This document shows positions 16,583-25,728 of a DNA stretch of 64,000 nt, piece after piece. The notes below the pieces were generated by a model. The model was not told the DNA's origin and did not search any database. It saw only the letters and a program-made list of their open reading frames with translations. Location of the stretch: positions 1 to 64,000 of the forward strand of contig NZ_BOOC01000013.1 in assembly GCF_016863035.1 (NCBI RefSeq). The letters are read 5' to 3'. Within the stretch, counting starts at the first letter, position 1. Each line of letters starts with the position of its first letter. The stretch comes from Microbispora corallina (GTDB lineage: Bacteria; Actinomycetota; Actinomycetes; Streptosporangiales; Streptosporangiaceae). A program made the position numbers and the translations under genes.

Positions 16583-17968
16583 ATGCACCTCTCCATCGGC
16601 CGCAGACGACGATGGGCGGCGGTCGCGACGGCCCTCGTCGCCACCGGCGCCCTCCTGACGGTCCCGTTTCGGGCGCACGCGGCGGTCACGGGGCCACCGC
16701 CGCAGGCGTCCTCGTTCGACCACGTCCTCTACTGGAACAGCGTGTTCCTCGACACGATCCGCACGCTTCCCCGTCTCGGCCAGGACCCGCACGCAGGCGA
16801 CCCCACGCTCCTGGCGCGCGCGGGCGCGATGCTGCACATCGCGATCCACGACGCGAACTGGCCGGCCGCACCCGTGACGTACCTGCCGAAGATCACCCAG
16901 CAGAACCCGAGCGACTCCATCGAGGCGACCATGGACGCGGCCGCGCACCGGGTCCTTGAGCACCTCTACCCGTACATCGACTTCGACGCGAACCTCACCT
17001 ACGCGCTCGGCCAGATTCCCGCCTGGGTTCCGGCCGCGTACGTCCAGGGCGGCAGGGCCGACGGGGAGAAGATCGGCGACCTGATGATCGCCGCCCGGTC
17101 GGGGGACGGCCCGGCGTTCGACACCTCCTACACGCAGGAGGTGAACGTCCCGGGCGCCTGGCGTCAGACCGACCCCGACCGGCTGCCCGTCAGCCCGAAC
17201 TGGTGGAAGCTCAAGCCGTTCGCCATGACCTCGGGGACGCAGTTCCGGCCGCCGCTTCCGGGAGGGTTCGGCTCGTACGACGCGCTCGTGCGCAGCCCGG
17301 CGTACGCGGCCCAGGTGGCCGAGGTGCAGAAGTACGGCGGCGCCTCCTCCACCGCCCGGACCGCCGACCAGACCCAGGCCGCGCACTTCTGGGCCAACGA
17401 CCTGCCCACCACCTACCGGCCCGTGGGACACCTGTTCGCCATCACCCAGAAGATCTCCCGGGACCAGGGGCTCAGGCAGAACGAGACGGCCGAGCTGTTC
17501 AACCTCGTCTCGATGGCGCTGGCCGACGCCTCCATCGTCGCCTGGGGGGCGAAGTACGCGACGCCGATCGACCTGTGGCGGCCGCAGAGCGCGATCAACC
17601 TGGCGGACCCCTCCGTGACACCGGGGCTGACGCCCGACCCGAACTGGCGGCCGCTGTCGGCCGACACCGAGGGCCGGCCGTTCTCGCCGCCCTTCCCCGC
17701 GTACGTCTCCGGGCACGCCACCTTCGCCGGGGCGTGGGCCGGTGTGATGCAGCGGTGGTTCGGGCACGATCTCACCTTCACCGCGCCCACGGACGACCCG
17801 TACGCCAACCCCCGCGCGCGGACCTTCACCGGCTTCCAGCAGGCCGCCGAGGAGGACGCGATGAGCAGGCTCTGGCTCGGCGTCCACTACCGCTGGGACG
17901 CCGAGGCCGGGCTCGAGTCCGGATTCAACCTCGGCGAGTTCGTGTACGTGACCCACCGCGACCAGTAG
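16583..17968 (+). CDS. Secreted vanadium-dependent haloperoxidase / PAP2-type protein
   Basis: 461 aa. A signal peptide (RRRR, hydrophobic core, cut near AHAA at residue 32-35) exports it. The C-terminal half has the vanadate/phosphate pocket shared by V-haloperoxidases and PAP2 phosphatases: DLWRPQSAI, PAYVSGHATF with the Ser-Gly-His core, and RLWLGVHYRWD with the second Arg and His. ATG 16583 has CGGAGG 8 nt upstream; an in-frame ATG 60 bp earlier lacks one and would spoil the signal peptide. Halide oxidation is likely but phosphatase activity cannot be excluded from sequence. Confidence 0.85.
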   Translation: MHLSIGRRRRWAAVATALVATGALLTVPFRAHAAVTGPPPQASSFDHVLYWNSVFLDTIRTLPRLGQDPHAGDPTLLARAGAMLHIAIHDANWPAAPVTYLPKITQQNPSDSIEATMDAAAHRVLEHLYPYIDFDANLTYALGQIPAWVPAAYVQGGRADGEKIGDLMIAARSGDGPAFDTSYTQEVNVPGAWRQTDPDRLPVSPNWWKLKPFAMTSGTQFRPPLPGGFGSYDALVRSPAYAAQVAEVQKYGGASSTARTADQTQAAHFWANDLPTTYRPVGHLFAITQKISRDQGLRQNETAELFNLVSMALADASIVAWGAKYATPIDLWRPQSAINLADPSVTPGLTPDPNWRPLSADTEGRPFSPPFPAYVSGHATFAGAWAGVMQRWFGHDLTFTAPTDDPYANPRARTFTGFQQAAEEDAMSRLWLGVHYRWDAEAGLESGFNLGEFVYVTHRDQ

Positions 17969-17991
17969 CCCCCACCGATCACGCTGTCGAA

Positions 17992-18027
17992 GCCCTCCGG
18001 GCGGCGGTCTCCGCTGACCCGGAGGGC
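17992..18027 (+). terminator. Terminator of the haloperoxidase gene
   Basis: GCCCTCCGGG (17992-18001) pairs with CCCGGAGGGC (18018-18027) over a 16-nt loop, 24 bp after the stop codon. Confidence 0.65.
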
Positions 18028-18078
18028 CGTCTCCGCGTCACCGATCTTTGTTAGTCTTTGCCCGACTGACACCGAATT

Positions 18079-19200
18079 GTGGGGCGTGGAGATGTCGTGC
18101 ACGGAGCGGTGACCCCGCCTCCGGATCCCGAGGGCGCCTCTACCGCCGGGGACTTCGTCGCGGCGCTCGGACGCCTGCGCCAGTGGTCCGGCCTGACCTA
18201 CCGGCAGCTCGCGGCCGCCGCCGAGGCGGCGGGCCGCGTCCTGCCGGCGAGCACCACGGCGGGCGCGCTCGGCCGCACCACCCTGCCCAAGGAGGAGTTC
18301 GTCGTCGCCTTCGTCCAGGCGTGCGGGCTCGGCGACGTGGAGGCCGCCCGGTGGGTGGCGGCCAGGAAGCGGCTGGCGTCCGGAGCGCCCCCTCCTTCTC
18401 AGGAGCCCGCCGTACCGGTGGAACAGCCGGAGGCCCCGGCGGACCCCTCCCCTTCGCCGGGCGACGAGGGGACCGCGCAGGCGCCCCCGGCTCACGGACG
18501 GCCGCGGCGGTGGCGTCTCCCCGTCGCGGCCGTGGCGATCGCCCTGGTGCTCGTCGCCGGCGCGCTGGCGGTGCCGGCGGTGCGGGCCTCCTGGACCGGC
18601 CACGCCCCGGCCGGTGCCCCGTCGGCCGGCGCGGCCGGTAGGCCGTCGGGCGGTTTGACCAATAAGGCCAGTACAGCCGGGGCACCGTCTCCCTCCCGCT
18701 CGGCTCTGCCGGCCCGGGGGTGGTACCGGATCCTCCCGTCCCACGTCGCCGACCGGGACCTGTGCATCGGCGAGGGCCGCGAACGCAGCGGGCGGACCGA
18801 CCGGCCGCTCGCCGTCCAGCGCCCCTGCCGGGGGCTCGTTCCCGACACGTTCCTGAGCCCCGTCGGCGACGGGAAGTACGAGATCCAGTGGCACCATCCG
18901 GTGGAGGGCGCGGGCTGCCTCACCGTCGACGAGGCCGAGACCCGGCCTGGCGCGCTGCTCGCCCCGGCGACCTGCACCGGGGCCGCCCACCAGCATTTCC
19001 TTCTGGAACCCGCCGGCCGGGGGTTCTCACTGCGACCGGCGCACAGCGGCCTGTGCCTCGGGGCCCTGTACGGCGAGGCGGACGTCAACGCCGGCGCGGA
19101 GCTCGCCCAGCAGGCCTGCACCGGCAAGGCCGACCAGATCTTCCTCCTGCGCCGGGTGCCCACCCCTCCATGGACGACCGCCTCGCCGGGCCCGAAGTAG
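18079..19200 (+). CDS. Membrane-anchored HTH protein with extracellular ricin-type trefoil
   Basis: 373 aa with an unusual order. Residues about 22-100 are an XRE-like helical domain (FVAALGRLRQWSGLTYRQLAAAAE), then a Pro-rich cytosolic linker, one transmembrane helix (about 150-172, LPVAAVAIALVLVAGALAVPA) and an outer C-terminal domain (about 215-365). The outer domain has Cys in DLCIGEG, RPCRG, GCLTVDE, ATCTG, GLCLG and QACTGKADQ, matching beta-trefoil ricin-type repeats that bind sugars. GTG starts at 18079, 18097 and 18109 are possible; the last two have GGAG upstream. It may report on extracellular carbohydrate to a cytosolic DNA- or protein-binding domain. Confidence 0.72.
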   Translation: MGRGDVVHGAVTPPPDPEGASTAGDFVAALGRLRQWSGLTYRQLAAAAEAAGRVLPASTTAGALGRTTLPKEEFVVAFVQACGLGDVEAARWVAARKRLASGAPPPSQEPAVPVEQPEAPADPSPSPGDEGTAQAPPAHGRPRRWRLPVAAVAIALVLVAGALAVPAVRASWTGHAPAGAPSAGAAGRPSGGLTNKASTAGAPSPSRSALPARGWYRILPSHVADRDLCIGEGRERSGRTDRPLAVQRPCRGLVPDTFLSPVGDGKYEIQWHHPVEGAGCLTVDEAETRPGALLAPATCTGAAHQHFLLEPAGRGFSLRPAHSGLCLGALYGEADVNAGAELAQQACTGKADQIFLLRRVPTPPWTTASPGPK

Positions 19201-19282
19201 ACCGTCCGGCCTGGACCTCACCCCAGGGGCTGTGGGTACGCTCGATGGAGGAGCCACCCGCTCAGGGGGAGGGGGGTACCTC

Positions 19283-19570
19283 ATGAGCCACCACAGCCAC
19301 GGTGAGCACGGCCACCTGCACGGCCCGGACTGCGGGCACACGCCGGTGCCGCACCGCGACCACACCGACTACGCGCACGACGGGCACCTGCACCGCGCGC
19401 ACGAGGGGCACTGGGACGAGTGCGAGCCCGAGGGCCACGTGGAGCATCCGCACGAGCACCAGCACGGCGAGGGCTGCGGTCACCCCGCGGTCCTGCACGG
19501 CGACCACATGGACTACGTGCACGACGGGCACCGCCACGCCGCGCACGCCGGCCACTGGGACGAGCACTAG
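19283..19570 (+). CDS. Small histidine-rich metal-binding protein with an internal duplication
   Basis: 95 aa, with about a quarter of residues being His. The same block occurs twice: PVPHRDHTDYAHDGHLHRAHEGHWDE-type at about residues 19-42 and a second copy with DHMDYVHDGHRH ending GHWDEH at the C-terminus. Each block carries a GxGCGH or DCGH element before it. Such proteins buffer or deliver Zn, Ni or Co in the cytosol. ATG 19283 begins the His-rich part; a frame 51 bp longer adds a Gly-rich leader and lacks support. No metal transporter is adjacent. Confidence 0.75.
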   Translation: MSHHSHGEHGHLHGPDCGHTPVPHRDHTDYAHDGHLHRAHEGHWDECEPEGHVEHPHEHQHGEGCGHPAVLHGDHMDYVHDGHRHAAHAGHWDEH

Positions 19571-19603
19571 CGACGTCCCGGCCGCCTCTCGGGGGGCGGC
19601 GGC

Positions 19604-19629
19604 CCGGGGAGGCGCCGCGGCCTCCCCGG
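19604..19629. terminator. Bidirectional terminator between His-rich and aldo-keto reductase genes
   Basis: CCGGGGAGGC (19604-19613) pairs with GCCTCCCCGG (19620-19629) over a 6-nt loop between convergent genes. Confidence 0.7.
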
Positions 19630-19640
19630 ACGTACGGCCG

Positions 19641-20636
19641 TCAGAGCAGGCGCTCGATCTCGGCCAGCTCCTCGGGCGACAGCGGGGGCGCCTGCACGGC
19701 GGCCACGTTCTGCTCCAGCTGCGGGACGCTGCTTGCGCCGATCAGCACCGACGTGATCCGGCGGTCGCGCAGGATCCACGAGAGCGCGAGCTGCGCCAGC
19801 GTCTGCCCGCGCCGTTCGGCCACCTTGTTCAGCCCGCGCAGGGTCTCCAGCAGCTCGGGCGTCAGCCGGTCGCGGGTGAGGAAGTGGCCGATCGCCATCC
19901 GGGAGTCGGCCGGCACGGTGCCGTCCAGGTAGCGGCCGGTCAGCAGGCCCTGCGCGAGGGGCGAGTAGGCGATGCAGCCCGCCCCCGCCCGCTCCAGGGT
20001 GTCGAGCAGGCCGTCCTCGACCCAGCGGTCGAGCATCGAGTAGCGCGGCTGGTGGATGAGCAGCGGGGTCCCCAGCTCGCGCAGCACGGCGGCGGCCCGC
20101 TCGGTCTCCTCCGCCGAGTAGTTGGAGATGCCCGCGTAGAGCGCCTTTCCGGACCGGACGGCCGCGTCCAGCGCGCCCATGGTCTCCTCGATCGGGGTCT
20201 CCGGGTCGGGCCGGTGCGAGTAGAACACGTCCACGTAGTCGAGCCCGAGCCGCTTCAGCGACTGGTCGAGGCTGGCCAGCAGGTATTTGCGCGACCCCCA
20301 CTCGCCGTACGGGCCGGGCCACATGTCGTAGCCCGCCTTGGTCGAGACGAACAGCTCGTCGCGGTACGGCAGGAAGTCGGCCTTGAGGTGCCGCCCGAAG
20401 TTCTCCTCGGCCGAGCCGTACGGCGGGCCGTAGTTGTTGGCGAGGTCGATGTGGGTGACGCCGAGGTCGAACGCGCGGCGCAGGACGGCCCGCTGGACCT
20501 CGAACGGCTGGCCGTCGCCGAAGTTGTGCCACAGGCCGAGCGAGACCTCGGGGAGCCGGACGCCGCTGCGGCCGCTGCGCCGGTAGGGCATGGTCGCGTA
20601 GCGGTCGGGGGCGGCGGCGTAGCGTGGCGGGATCAT
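19641..20636 (-). CDS. Aldo-keto reductase, glyceraldehyde-3-phosphate reductase (YghZ/MgrA) type
   Basis: 331 aa NADPH-dependent TIM-barrel reductase. The catalytic tetrad can be read as Asp and Tyr in THIDLANNYGPPYGSAE, Lys in FVSTKAGYDMWPGPYGEWGS and His in YVDVFYSHRPDP. The long YGPPYGSAEENFGR and GPYGEWGSRK stretches are typical of the AKR14/YghZ group that detoxifies aldehydes. Cofactor residues appear in VLIGASSVPQLEQN. ATG 20636 is preceded by GAAAGG and is preferred over an upstream frame. Confidence 0.88.
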   Translation of the reverse strand: MIPPRYAAAPDRYATMPYRRSGRSGVRLPEVSLGLWHNFGDGQPFEVQRAVLRRAFDLGVTHIDLANNYGPPYGSAEENFGRHLKADFLPYRDELFVSTKAGYDMWPGPYGEWGSRKYLLASLDQSLKRLGLDYVDVFYSHRPDPETPIEETMGALDAAVRSGKALYAGISNYSAEETERAAAVLRELGTPLLIHQPRYSMLDRWVEDGLLDTLERAGAGCIAYSPLAQGLLTGRYLDGTVPADSRMAIGHFLTRDRLTPELLETLRGLNKVAERRGQTLAQLALSWILRDRRITSVLIGASSVPQLEQNVAAVQAPPLSPEELAEIERLL

Positions 20637-20745
20637 CCGTGGCCTTTCTTCCGGGTCCGCGGCTCCCCGGGGTGTCACGGGAGCCGTCCATCCCAGGTAC
20701 TACCAGGAAAGCGCCGCCGCCAGCGCCCCGCCCCCGGGATAGCGT

Positions 20746-21375
20746 CTAGCGGACGCCGCGCGGGCGGAACTGGACGCTGATCCGCGCCCCTGACACCTTG
20801 GCCGTCTTCGGGATCGCGTGCTCCCAGGTGCGCTGGCAGCTGCCGCCCATCACGATGAGGTCGCCGTGGCCCAGGTCGTGGCGGAGCGTGGGGCCGCCGC
20901 CCCCGCGCGGGCGCAGCATGAGCGAGCGCGGCGTGCCGACCGACAGGATGGCCACCATCGTGTCCTCCTCGCTTGCCCGGCCGATCGTGTCGCCGTGCCA
21001 GGTGACGCTGTCGCGCCCGTCCCGGTACAGGCACATGCCCGTCGTCACGAACCGCTCGCCGAGCTCGGCCTCGTAGTGCATGTTGAGCGCGTCCCTCGCC
21101 TCCACCAGCAGGGGGTCGGGCAGCTCCTCGCCCTCGTCGTAGAACTTCAGCAGCCGGGGGACGTCGACCACCCGGTCGTACATGTGCCTGCGCTCCGCCT
21201 TCCAGGGGACGGCCTCCAGCAGCCGCTCGAAGAGCCGGTCGGCCCCCGTGACCCACTGCGGGCGCACGTCGATCCAGGCGCCCCGGTCGAGGAGGGTCCG
21301 CTTCACCGTCCCATCCAGAAGGCCGAGGCCGGTCTCCTCGCACCAGTCCAGCAACGAGCCCTGAAACGCGTCCAT
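20746..21375 (-). CDS. AlkB-type Fe(II)/2-oxoglutarate dioxygenase
   Basis: 209 aa; removes alkyl groups from DNA or RNA bases by oxidative demethylation. Iron ligands are His and Asp of WHGDTIG and the His of TWEHAIPK; the 2-oxoglutarate-binding Arg is in the C-terminal SVQFRPRG. The LRHDLGHGDLIVMGGSCQ segment is the usual strand before the last His. Start is taken as ATG 21375 (MDAFQGS); an in-frame ATG at 21405 would run into AT-rich, promoter-like sequence. Confidence 0.87.
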   Translation of the reverse strand: MDAFQGSLLDWCEETGLGLLDGTVKRTLLDRGAWIDVRPQWVTGADRLFERLLEAVPWKAERRHMYDRVVDVPRLLKFYDEGEELPDPLLVEARDALNMHYEAELGERFVTTGMCLYRDGRDSVTWHGDTIGRASEEDTMVAILSVGTPRSLMLRPRGGGGPTLRHDLGHGDLIVMGGSCQRTWEHAIPKTAKVSGARISVQFRPRGVR

Positions 21376-21422
21376 GCGTCCAGCATAAGCCCGGTATTCA
21401 AACACCTATTCGATCATTGCGC

Positions 21423-22346
21423 TCAGGCCGGTGTCAGGACGGCCGTGAGCGGCCGCCGGTCCGCCGCCCGGCCGAGCGGGGCCAGGCCGTACATCTCCTC
21501 GATCGTGCGCAGCAGCGTGTAGTGGTCGGCCCGCCCGTCGTACGCCCCGCGCCTGACCCGCCCGCCCACGAGGACGGTGGGGATGCGGTTGCCCGCGTGG
21601 TAGTCGTCCTCGTCGAAGGTCACGATCAGCAGGCTGTCGTGGGTCTCGGCCCAGTCGGCGTACGGGCCGATCTCGCGGCGCAGCCAGGCGTCCCCGGTCG
21701 AGACCGAGCAGTCGTGCATGTCGGCGCACATGTCCGGGATGACGAACGCCACCTCCGGCAGCGTGGCGAAGTCGCCGGGGAAGTCGCCGAACGGCCGCGC
21801 GACGGACGGCGGGAGGTTGCCGAAGTTCGTCCACGGGGCGTGCTTGCGGGCGTACCTGCCGCCCGAGCCGACGCACCCGTCGTACCCGGCCCGCGGGAGC
21901 GCCTCGGCGTACGCGACGAAGCGCAGACCCGCGTCGAGCAACTGGCGGCCCAGGCTGGGAGCGGTGGGGAACGACTGCGGGCAGGAGTCGTCCCGCACGC
22001 CGCGGGTGGACCCGGAGAACAGCGCGATGTAGTTGGGCTGGCTCGGGTGGGTCTCCGCGAACATCGCCGTCAGGTCCGCCCCGCGCCGCGCGAGCGACGT
22101 GACGTACGGCGCCCGGGGGTCCCCCACGACCCGGCTGTACGACTTGTTCTCCATCACGACCACGACCAGGTGGGCCGGGCGCCAGATGCCGGCGGGGGAC
22201 GGCCGGGCCGACGGCCCGGCGGTCGCCCGCGCCGTCCCCGGAGGCGACGGGGCGGGCGGGGCGGGCAGGGCGGGGCTCCCGGCGCACCCCGCGGCGGCCA
22301 GGACGACGACCCAGATCAGGAGGACGGCGGGGAGGCGGGGGGACAT
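21423..22346 (-). CDS. Lipoprotein phosphoesterase (phospholipase C/acid phosphatase family)
   Basis: 307 aa. The lipobox LAAAGCAG puts the lipidated Cys at residue 21, followed by a Pro/Ala-rich tether. The enzyme domain begins LVVVVMENKSYSRVVG, the metal-binding start of the PF04185-type phosphoesterases, and continues with THPSQPNYIALFSG, DDSCPQ and the second metal site TFDEDDYHAGNRIP...ADHYTLLRTIEE. It acts at the outer face of the membrane. It ends 32 bp after the debranching-enzyme stop region on the same strand and may share its transcript. Confidence 0.85.
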   Translation of the reverse strand: MSPRLPAVLLIWVVVLAAAGCAGSPALPAPPAPSPPGTARATAGPSARPSPAGIWRPAHLVVVVMENKSYSRVVGDPRAPYVTSLARRGADLTAMFAETHPSQPNYIALFSGSTRGVRDDSCPQSFPTAPSLGRQLLDAGLRFVAYAEALPRAGYDGCVGSGGRYARKHAPWTNFGNLPPSVARPFGDFPGDFATLPEVAFVIPDMCADMHDCSVSTGDAWLRREIGPYADWAETHDSLLIVTFDEDDYHAGNRIPTVLVGGRVRRGAYDGRADHYTLLRTIEEMYGLAPLGRAADRRPLTAVLTPA

Positions 22347-22378
22347 CCGGACATCGTAGGACCGGCGCGGCCGCCCGG

Positions 22379-24493
22379 TCAGGCGATGTCGAGAGCCATC
22401 CCGGCGGGCAGGCCCGACACGGTGGGACGGCCCGCCGAGTCGACGGCCACGTCTACGGAGGCGTCACCGATCCGCAGCCCGCGCGCGGAGACCGGGCCGA
22501 GCGGCGCCCCGGCCAGCGGGCGCAGTAGGACGCGGCCGCCGGGGACGTCGGGATAGAGGCCGAGGGCCGCGTGCGCCACGGTGACGGCCGCCGCCGCCGA
22601 CCAGGCCTGGGGACGGCACGCCGCCGGGTACGGCAGGGGCCGGCCGAGCCCGCCGTCCCCCGCGTACAGCTCCGGAAGCCGGTAGCCGAACGCCTCCCCC
22701 GCGGCGAGCAGCCCCTCGGCCAGACCCGCCGCCTGGGCGCCGAAGCCCTCCCGTGCCAGCCCCGCCATGACGATCGCCGTGTCGTGGGCCCAGATCGAGC
22801 CGCAGTGGTACGACAGCGGGCTGAACCCGGCGTCGCGCGCGGACATCGTGCGCAGCCCGAAGCCCTCGGCCATCGACGGGCCCGCCAGCAAGCCCGCGAC
22901 CCGCTCGGACTCCTCCGCGGACAGCAGGCCGGTCCCGAGCAGGTGGCCGATGTTGCTGGTCAGGGCGTCCACCGGGCGCTTGTCGCGATCGAGGGCGAGC
23001 GCCGGGAACGGCCCGTCGGGGCCGTCCACCCAGAACCGCTCGCGGAACCGGGCGGCCAGCGCCTCCGCGTAGTCGCGCCAACGGGACCCTCCCGGGCGGC
23101 CGAAGGCGTCGAGCAGCGCGGCGGCGTGCCGGGCCGCCTGGTAGGCGTAGCCCTGGACCTCGACCAAGGCGATCGGGGGCCGGGCCTGGCCGCCGTGGTG
23201 GAACCGCACGGCGTCGCCCGAGTCCTTCCAGCCCTGGTTGGCCAGGCCGTGGGAGGAGGTGTCGACGTACTCGATGAAGCCGTCGCCGTCGGGGTCGGCG
23301 TGGCCGGCGAGCCAGCCGAGGGCCGCCTCCAGGGCGGGCACGAGCGCCGCCACCTCCCCTTCGGGCATGCCCCAGCGCCAGGCGTCGTGCAGCAGGGTGA
23401 TCCACAGCGGGGTGGCGTCGATCGTGCCGTAATAGGCGGCCGGAAGCCGCAGGTTCTCGGACTCCAGGGCGAACTCGTGCCGCCGCAGCTCGTGCATGAT
23501 CTTGCCGGGGGCCTCCCCGGACGCCGCGTCGACGCGCGTCCCCTGGCGGCGCGCCAGCACGCGCAGCGTGCCGGCGGCGAGGCCGGTGCCGAGGGGCAGC
23601 AGCATGCGGGCCGCCCAGATGCTGTCCCGGCCGAAGAGGGTCAGGAACCAGGGCACGCCGGCGCCGAGGAAGGTGTCCTCGGGAGCGTCCGCCTCCGCCA
23701 GCCGCAGCGAGCGCAGGTCCTCCAGCGACTGGCCGAGCAGCCGGGTCAGCCGCCGGTCGGCCGCGCTCACCTCCGGCCGCGACCACTCCGGCGCCCCCGC
23801 CGGGGCGACCACGATCGCCGCCGGGTCGTCGACCACGGCCTCCCAGCGCAGGACGGCCCGGCCGCGCGGCGGCAGCGACACCTCCCACTGGAGCCGCCCC
23901 CCGCCCGGCGCCGCCTCGGCGCTCGCGGCCTCGCCGACCACGGTGACCCGGCCGGCCTCGGACTTCCACCACAGCTCGCCGGCACCCGACCCGTCCGGCT
24001 CGGCCGCGGCGGCGGGCCCGCCCGACTTCACCACCTCGATCGGGGCGAAGTCGCAGGCCACGTCGATCGTGACCGTCACCGCGACCGGGACCGACGCGGT
24101 CGAGACGATCTCCACGCGCTCGCCCATGCCGTACGCCCCGATCTCGCGGACCCGGTCGAGCCGCACGGTCGGATCGGCGATGGCGTCCCCGTGCCACCGG
24201 ACGACCGACACGAACCGGGTGCGGCCCGCCCCCTCGTGCACGTGGCCGAGCGCCTCCGGCTCGCGGCCGTCCACCAGGAGGACGACCTGCGAGAGCGCCC
24301 TCCTGTCCGCGTGGAACAGCCCCTGCACCCCGGCCGGCCTGACCTGCCCGTCAGGCCCGCTCAGCGCGCTGGTCGGCGCCATCACGGTGCCGACCAGGTC
24401 GTGCAGGAGCGGCTGCAGACGGCGCGCCGATCCCGGATCGGCCGATGCGGCGACGCTCTCGCCGCCCGGTTCGGACGTGGCTCCGACGAGCAC
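22379..24493 (-). CDS. Glycogen-debranching-type amylo-alpha-1,6-glucosidase
   Basis: 704 aa cytosolic glycosidase. An N-terminal beta-sandwich (about 25-300, GDE N-terminal type: TSALSGPDGQVRPAGVQGLFHADRRALS) precedes an (alpha/alpha)6 barrel (about 320-690). Signature stretches are VPWFLTLFGRDSIWAARM, EYVDTSSHGLANQGWKDSGDAV and SPLSYHCGSIWAHDTAIV with the expected catalytic acids. No signal peptide is present. It is divergent from the LacI regulator with a 144-bp shared promoter region, next to a sugar ABC importer, so it probably cleaves an imported oligosaccharide. Substrate is not certain; sucrose- or maltose-derived sugars are possible. Confidence 0.85.
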   Translation of the reverse strand: MLVGATSEPGGESVAASADPGSARRLQPLLHDLVGTVMAPTSALSGPDGQVRPAGVQGLFHADRRALSQVVLLVDGREPEALGHVHEGAGRTRFVSVVRWHGDAIADPTVRLDRVREIGAYGMGERVEIVSTASVPVAVTVTIDVACDFAPIEVVKSGGPAAAAEPDGSGAGELWWKSEAGRVTVVGEAASAEAAPGGGRLQWEVSLPPRGRAVLRWEAVVDDPAAIVVAPAGAPEWSRPEVSAADRRLTRLLGQSLEDLRSLRLAEADAPEDTFLGAGVPWFLTLFGRDSIWAARMLLPLGTGLAAGTLRVLARRQGTRVDAASGEAPGKIMHELRRHEFALESENLRLPAAYYGTIDATPLWITLLHDAWRWGMPEGEVAALVPALEAALGWLAGHADPDGDGFIEYVDTSSHGLANQGWKDSGDAVRFHHGGQARPPIALVEVQGYAYQAARHAAALLDAFGRPGGSRWRDYAEALAARFRERFWVDGPDGPFPALALDRDKRPVDALTSNIGHLLGTGLLSAEESERVAGLLAGPSMAEGFGLRTMSARDAGFSPLSYHCGSIWAHDTAIVMAGLAREGFGAQAAGLAEGLLAAGEAFGYRLPELYAGDGGLGRPLPYPAACRPQAWSAAAAVTVAHAALGLYPDVPGGRVLLRPLAGAPLGPVSARGLRIGDASVDVAVDSAGRPTVSGLPAGMALDIA

Positions 24494-24576
24494 GGATTGC
24501 CCCCTGGGTCGAATCGTGCCGGCGTGACCTTGACAGAAGGTCGCCGGAGGTGCAGATTGCGAAACACTTCCTTTAC

Positions 24577-24618
24577 TTGAACGATCTAATCATGCCTTAC
24601 TTCGCTTTTAACGTTCAA
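24577..24618. promoter_or_regulatory. Inverted TTGAACG half-sites, probable LacI-family operator region
   Basis: TTGAACG (24577-24583) and CGTTCAA (24612-24618) are inverted copies 28 bp apart in an AT-rich stretch between the divergent debranching enzyme and LacI genes. LacI-family regulators recognise short dyads of this kind, one copy possibly serving each promoter. Confidence 0.45.
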
Positions 24619-24637
24619 TCCCCCGAAGGGCGCGTGT

Positions 24638-25681
24638 ATGACCGAGAAGGTGACAATAGCTGACGTCGCCCGGCTCGCCGGCGTGTCGCGGCAGACGGTC
24701 TCGAACGCCCTGAACACCCCCGACGTCGTCCGGGAGGAGACCAGGCAGCGGGTGCTGGAGGCGGTGGAGCGGCTCGGGTACCGGGTCAACCAGGCCGCCC
24801 GCCAGATGCGCACCGGCCGGTCCCGCCTGATCGCCATCCGCATCGAGCCCGACCGGGACGGCATCAACGGCTCGGTCCTCGACCGGTTCCTGCACGGGCT
24901 CACCGACTCGGCGGCCCGGTCGGGTTACCGCGTGCTGCTCTACACGGCCGACGGCGACCGGGGCGAGATCGACACGATTGAGGACCTGCTCGGCGCGTAC
25001 GAGCCGGACGCGTTCGTGCTGACCAGCACCCACCACGACGACCTGCGCACCTCGTGGCTGCGCGAGCGGAAGGTGCCGTTCGTGACCTTCGGTCGGCCGT
25101 GGGGCGACCTGGACGGGGCCGGTCACCCGTGGGTCGACGTGAACGGCGCCGCCGGGACCGCCGCGGCGACCCGCCACCTGCTCGCCGCCGGCCACCGCAG
25201 GATCGGCTTCCTCGGCTGGCCGCCGGGGTCGGGGGTGGGGGACGACCGCCGCGAGGGCTGGGCCCGCACGCTCGCCGCCGCTGGTATCGACCCCGGCGGG
25301 CTGAGCCGCGCGACCAGCGACGGCGTCGCCGACGGCGAGGCGGCCGCCCACGACCTGCTCGGCCCGGGCGGCAGCGGCGTGACCGCGCTGGTGTGCGTGA
25401 GCGACTCGCTCGCGCTCGGCGCGCTGCACGCGGCCCGCTCCCCCGGGCTCGCCTGGCGGGCGGGCGGCTCCGCCGACAGGCCTGTCGCGGTCATCGGCTT
25501 CGACGACACCCCGGTGGCCAAGGCGGTCGGCCTGACCAGCGTCAGCCAGCCCCTGGCCGAGGCCGCGGCAGGCTGCGTGGCGCTGCTCGCCCGGCTCCTC
25601 GACGGGCCCGCCCCCGCGCCGGACGACCCTCCGGCCCACGAGCTCCTCGACCCCTCGCTGGTCGTACGGCAGTCGGCCTGA
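24638..25681 (+). CDS. LacI-family transcriptional regulator
   Basis: 347 aa. The N-terminal HTH reads VTIADVARLAGVSRQTVSNALN with the hinge helix QAARQMRTGRS. The periplasmic-binding-protein-like effector domain spans about 60-340 (ending with SVSQPLAEAAAGC and the family's VVRQSA tail). It should repress the adjacent glycosidase and ABC importer until an imported sugar binds. ATG 24638 has GAAGGG upstream. The solute-binding-protein gene follows 47 bp downstream on the same strand, so regulator and transporter may share a transcript. Confidence 0.92.
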   Translation: MTEKVTIADVARLAGVSRQTVSNALNTPDVVREETRQRVLEAVERLGYRVNQAARQMRTGRSRLIAIRIEPDRDGINGSVLDRFLHGLTDSAARSGYRVLLYTADGDRGEIDTIEDLLGAYEPDAFVLTSTHHDDLRTSWLRERKVPFVTFGRPWGDLDGAGHPWVDVNGAAGTAAATRHLLAAGHRRIGFLGWPPGSGVGDDRREGWARTLAAAGIDPGGLSRATSDGVADGEAAAHDLLGPGGSGVTALVCVSDSLALGALHAARSPGLAWRAGGSADRPVAVIGFDDTPVAKAVGLTSVSQPLAEAAAGCVALLARLLDGPAPAPDDPPAHELLDPSLVVRQSA

Positions 25682-25728
25682 TCCGGCGCCGGTTCCCTCC
25701 ACCCCCTCGGAAAGATCGGGAGACTCCC

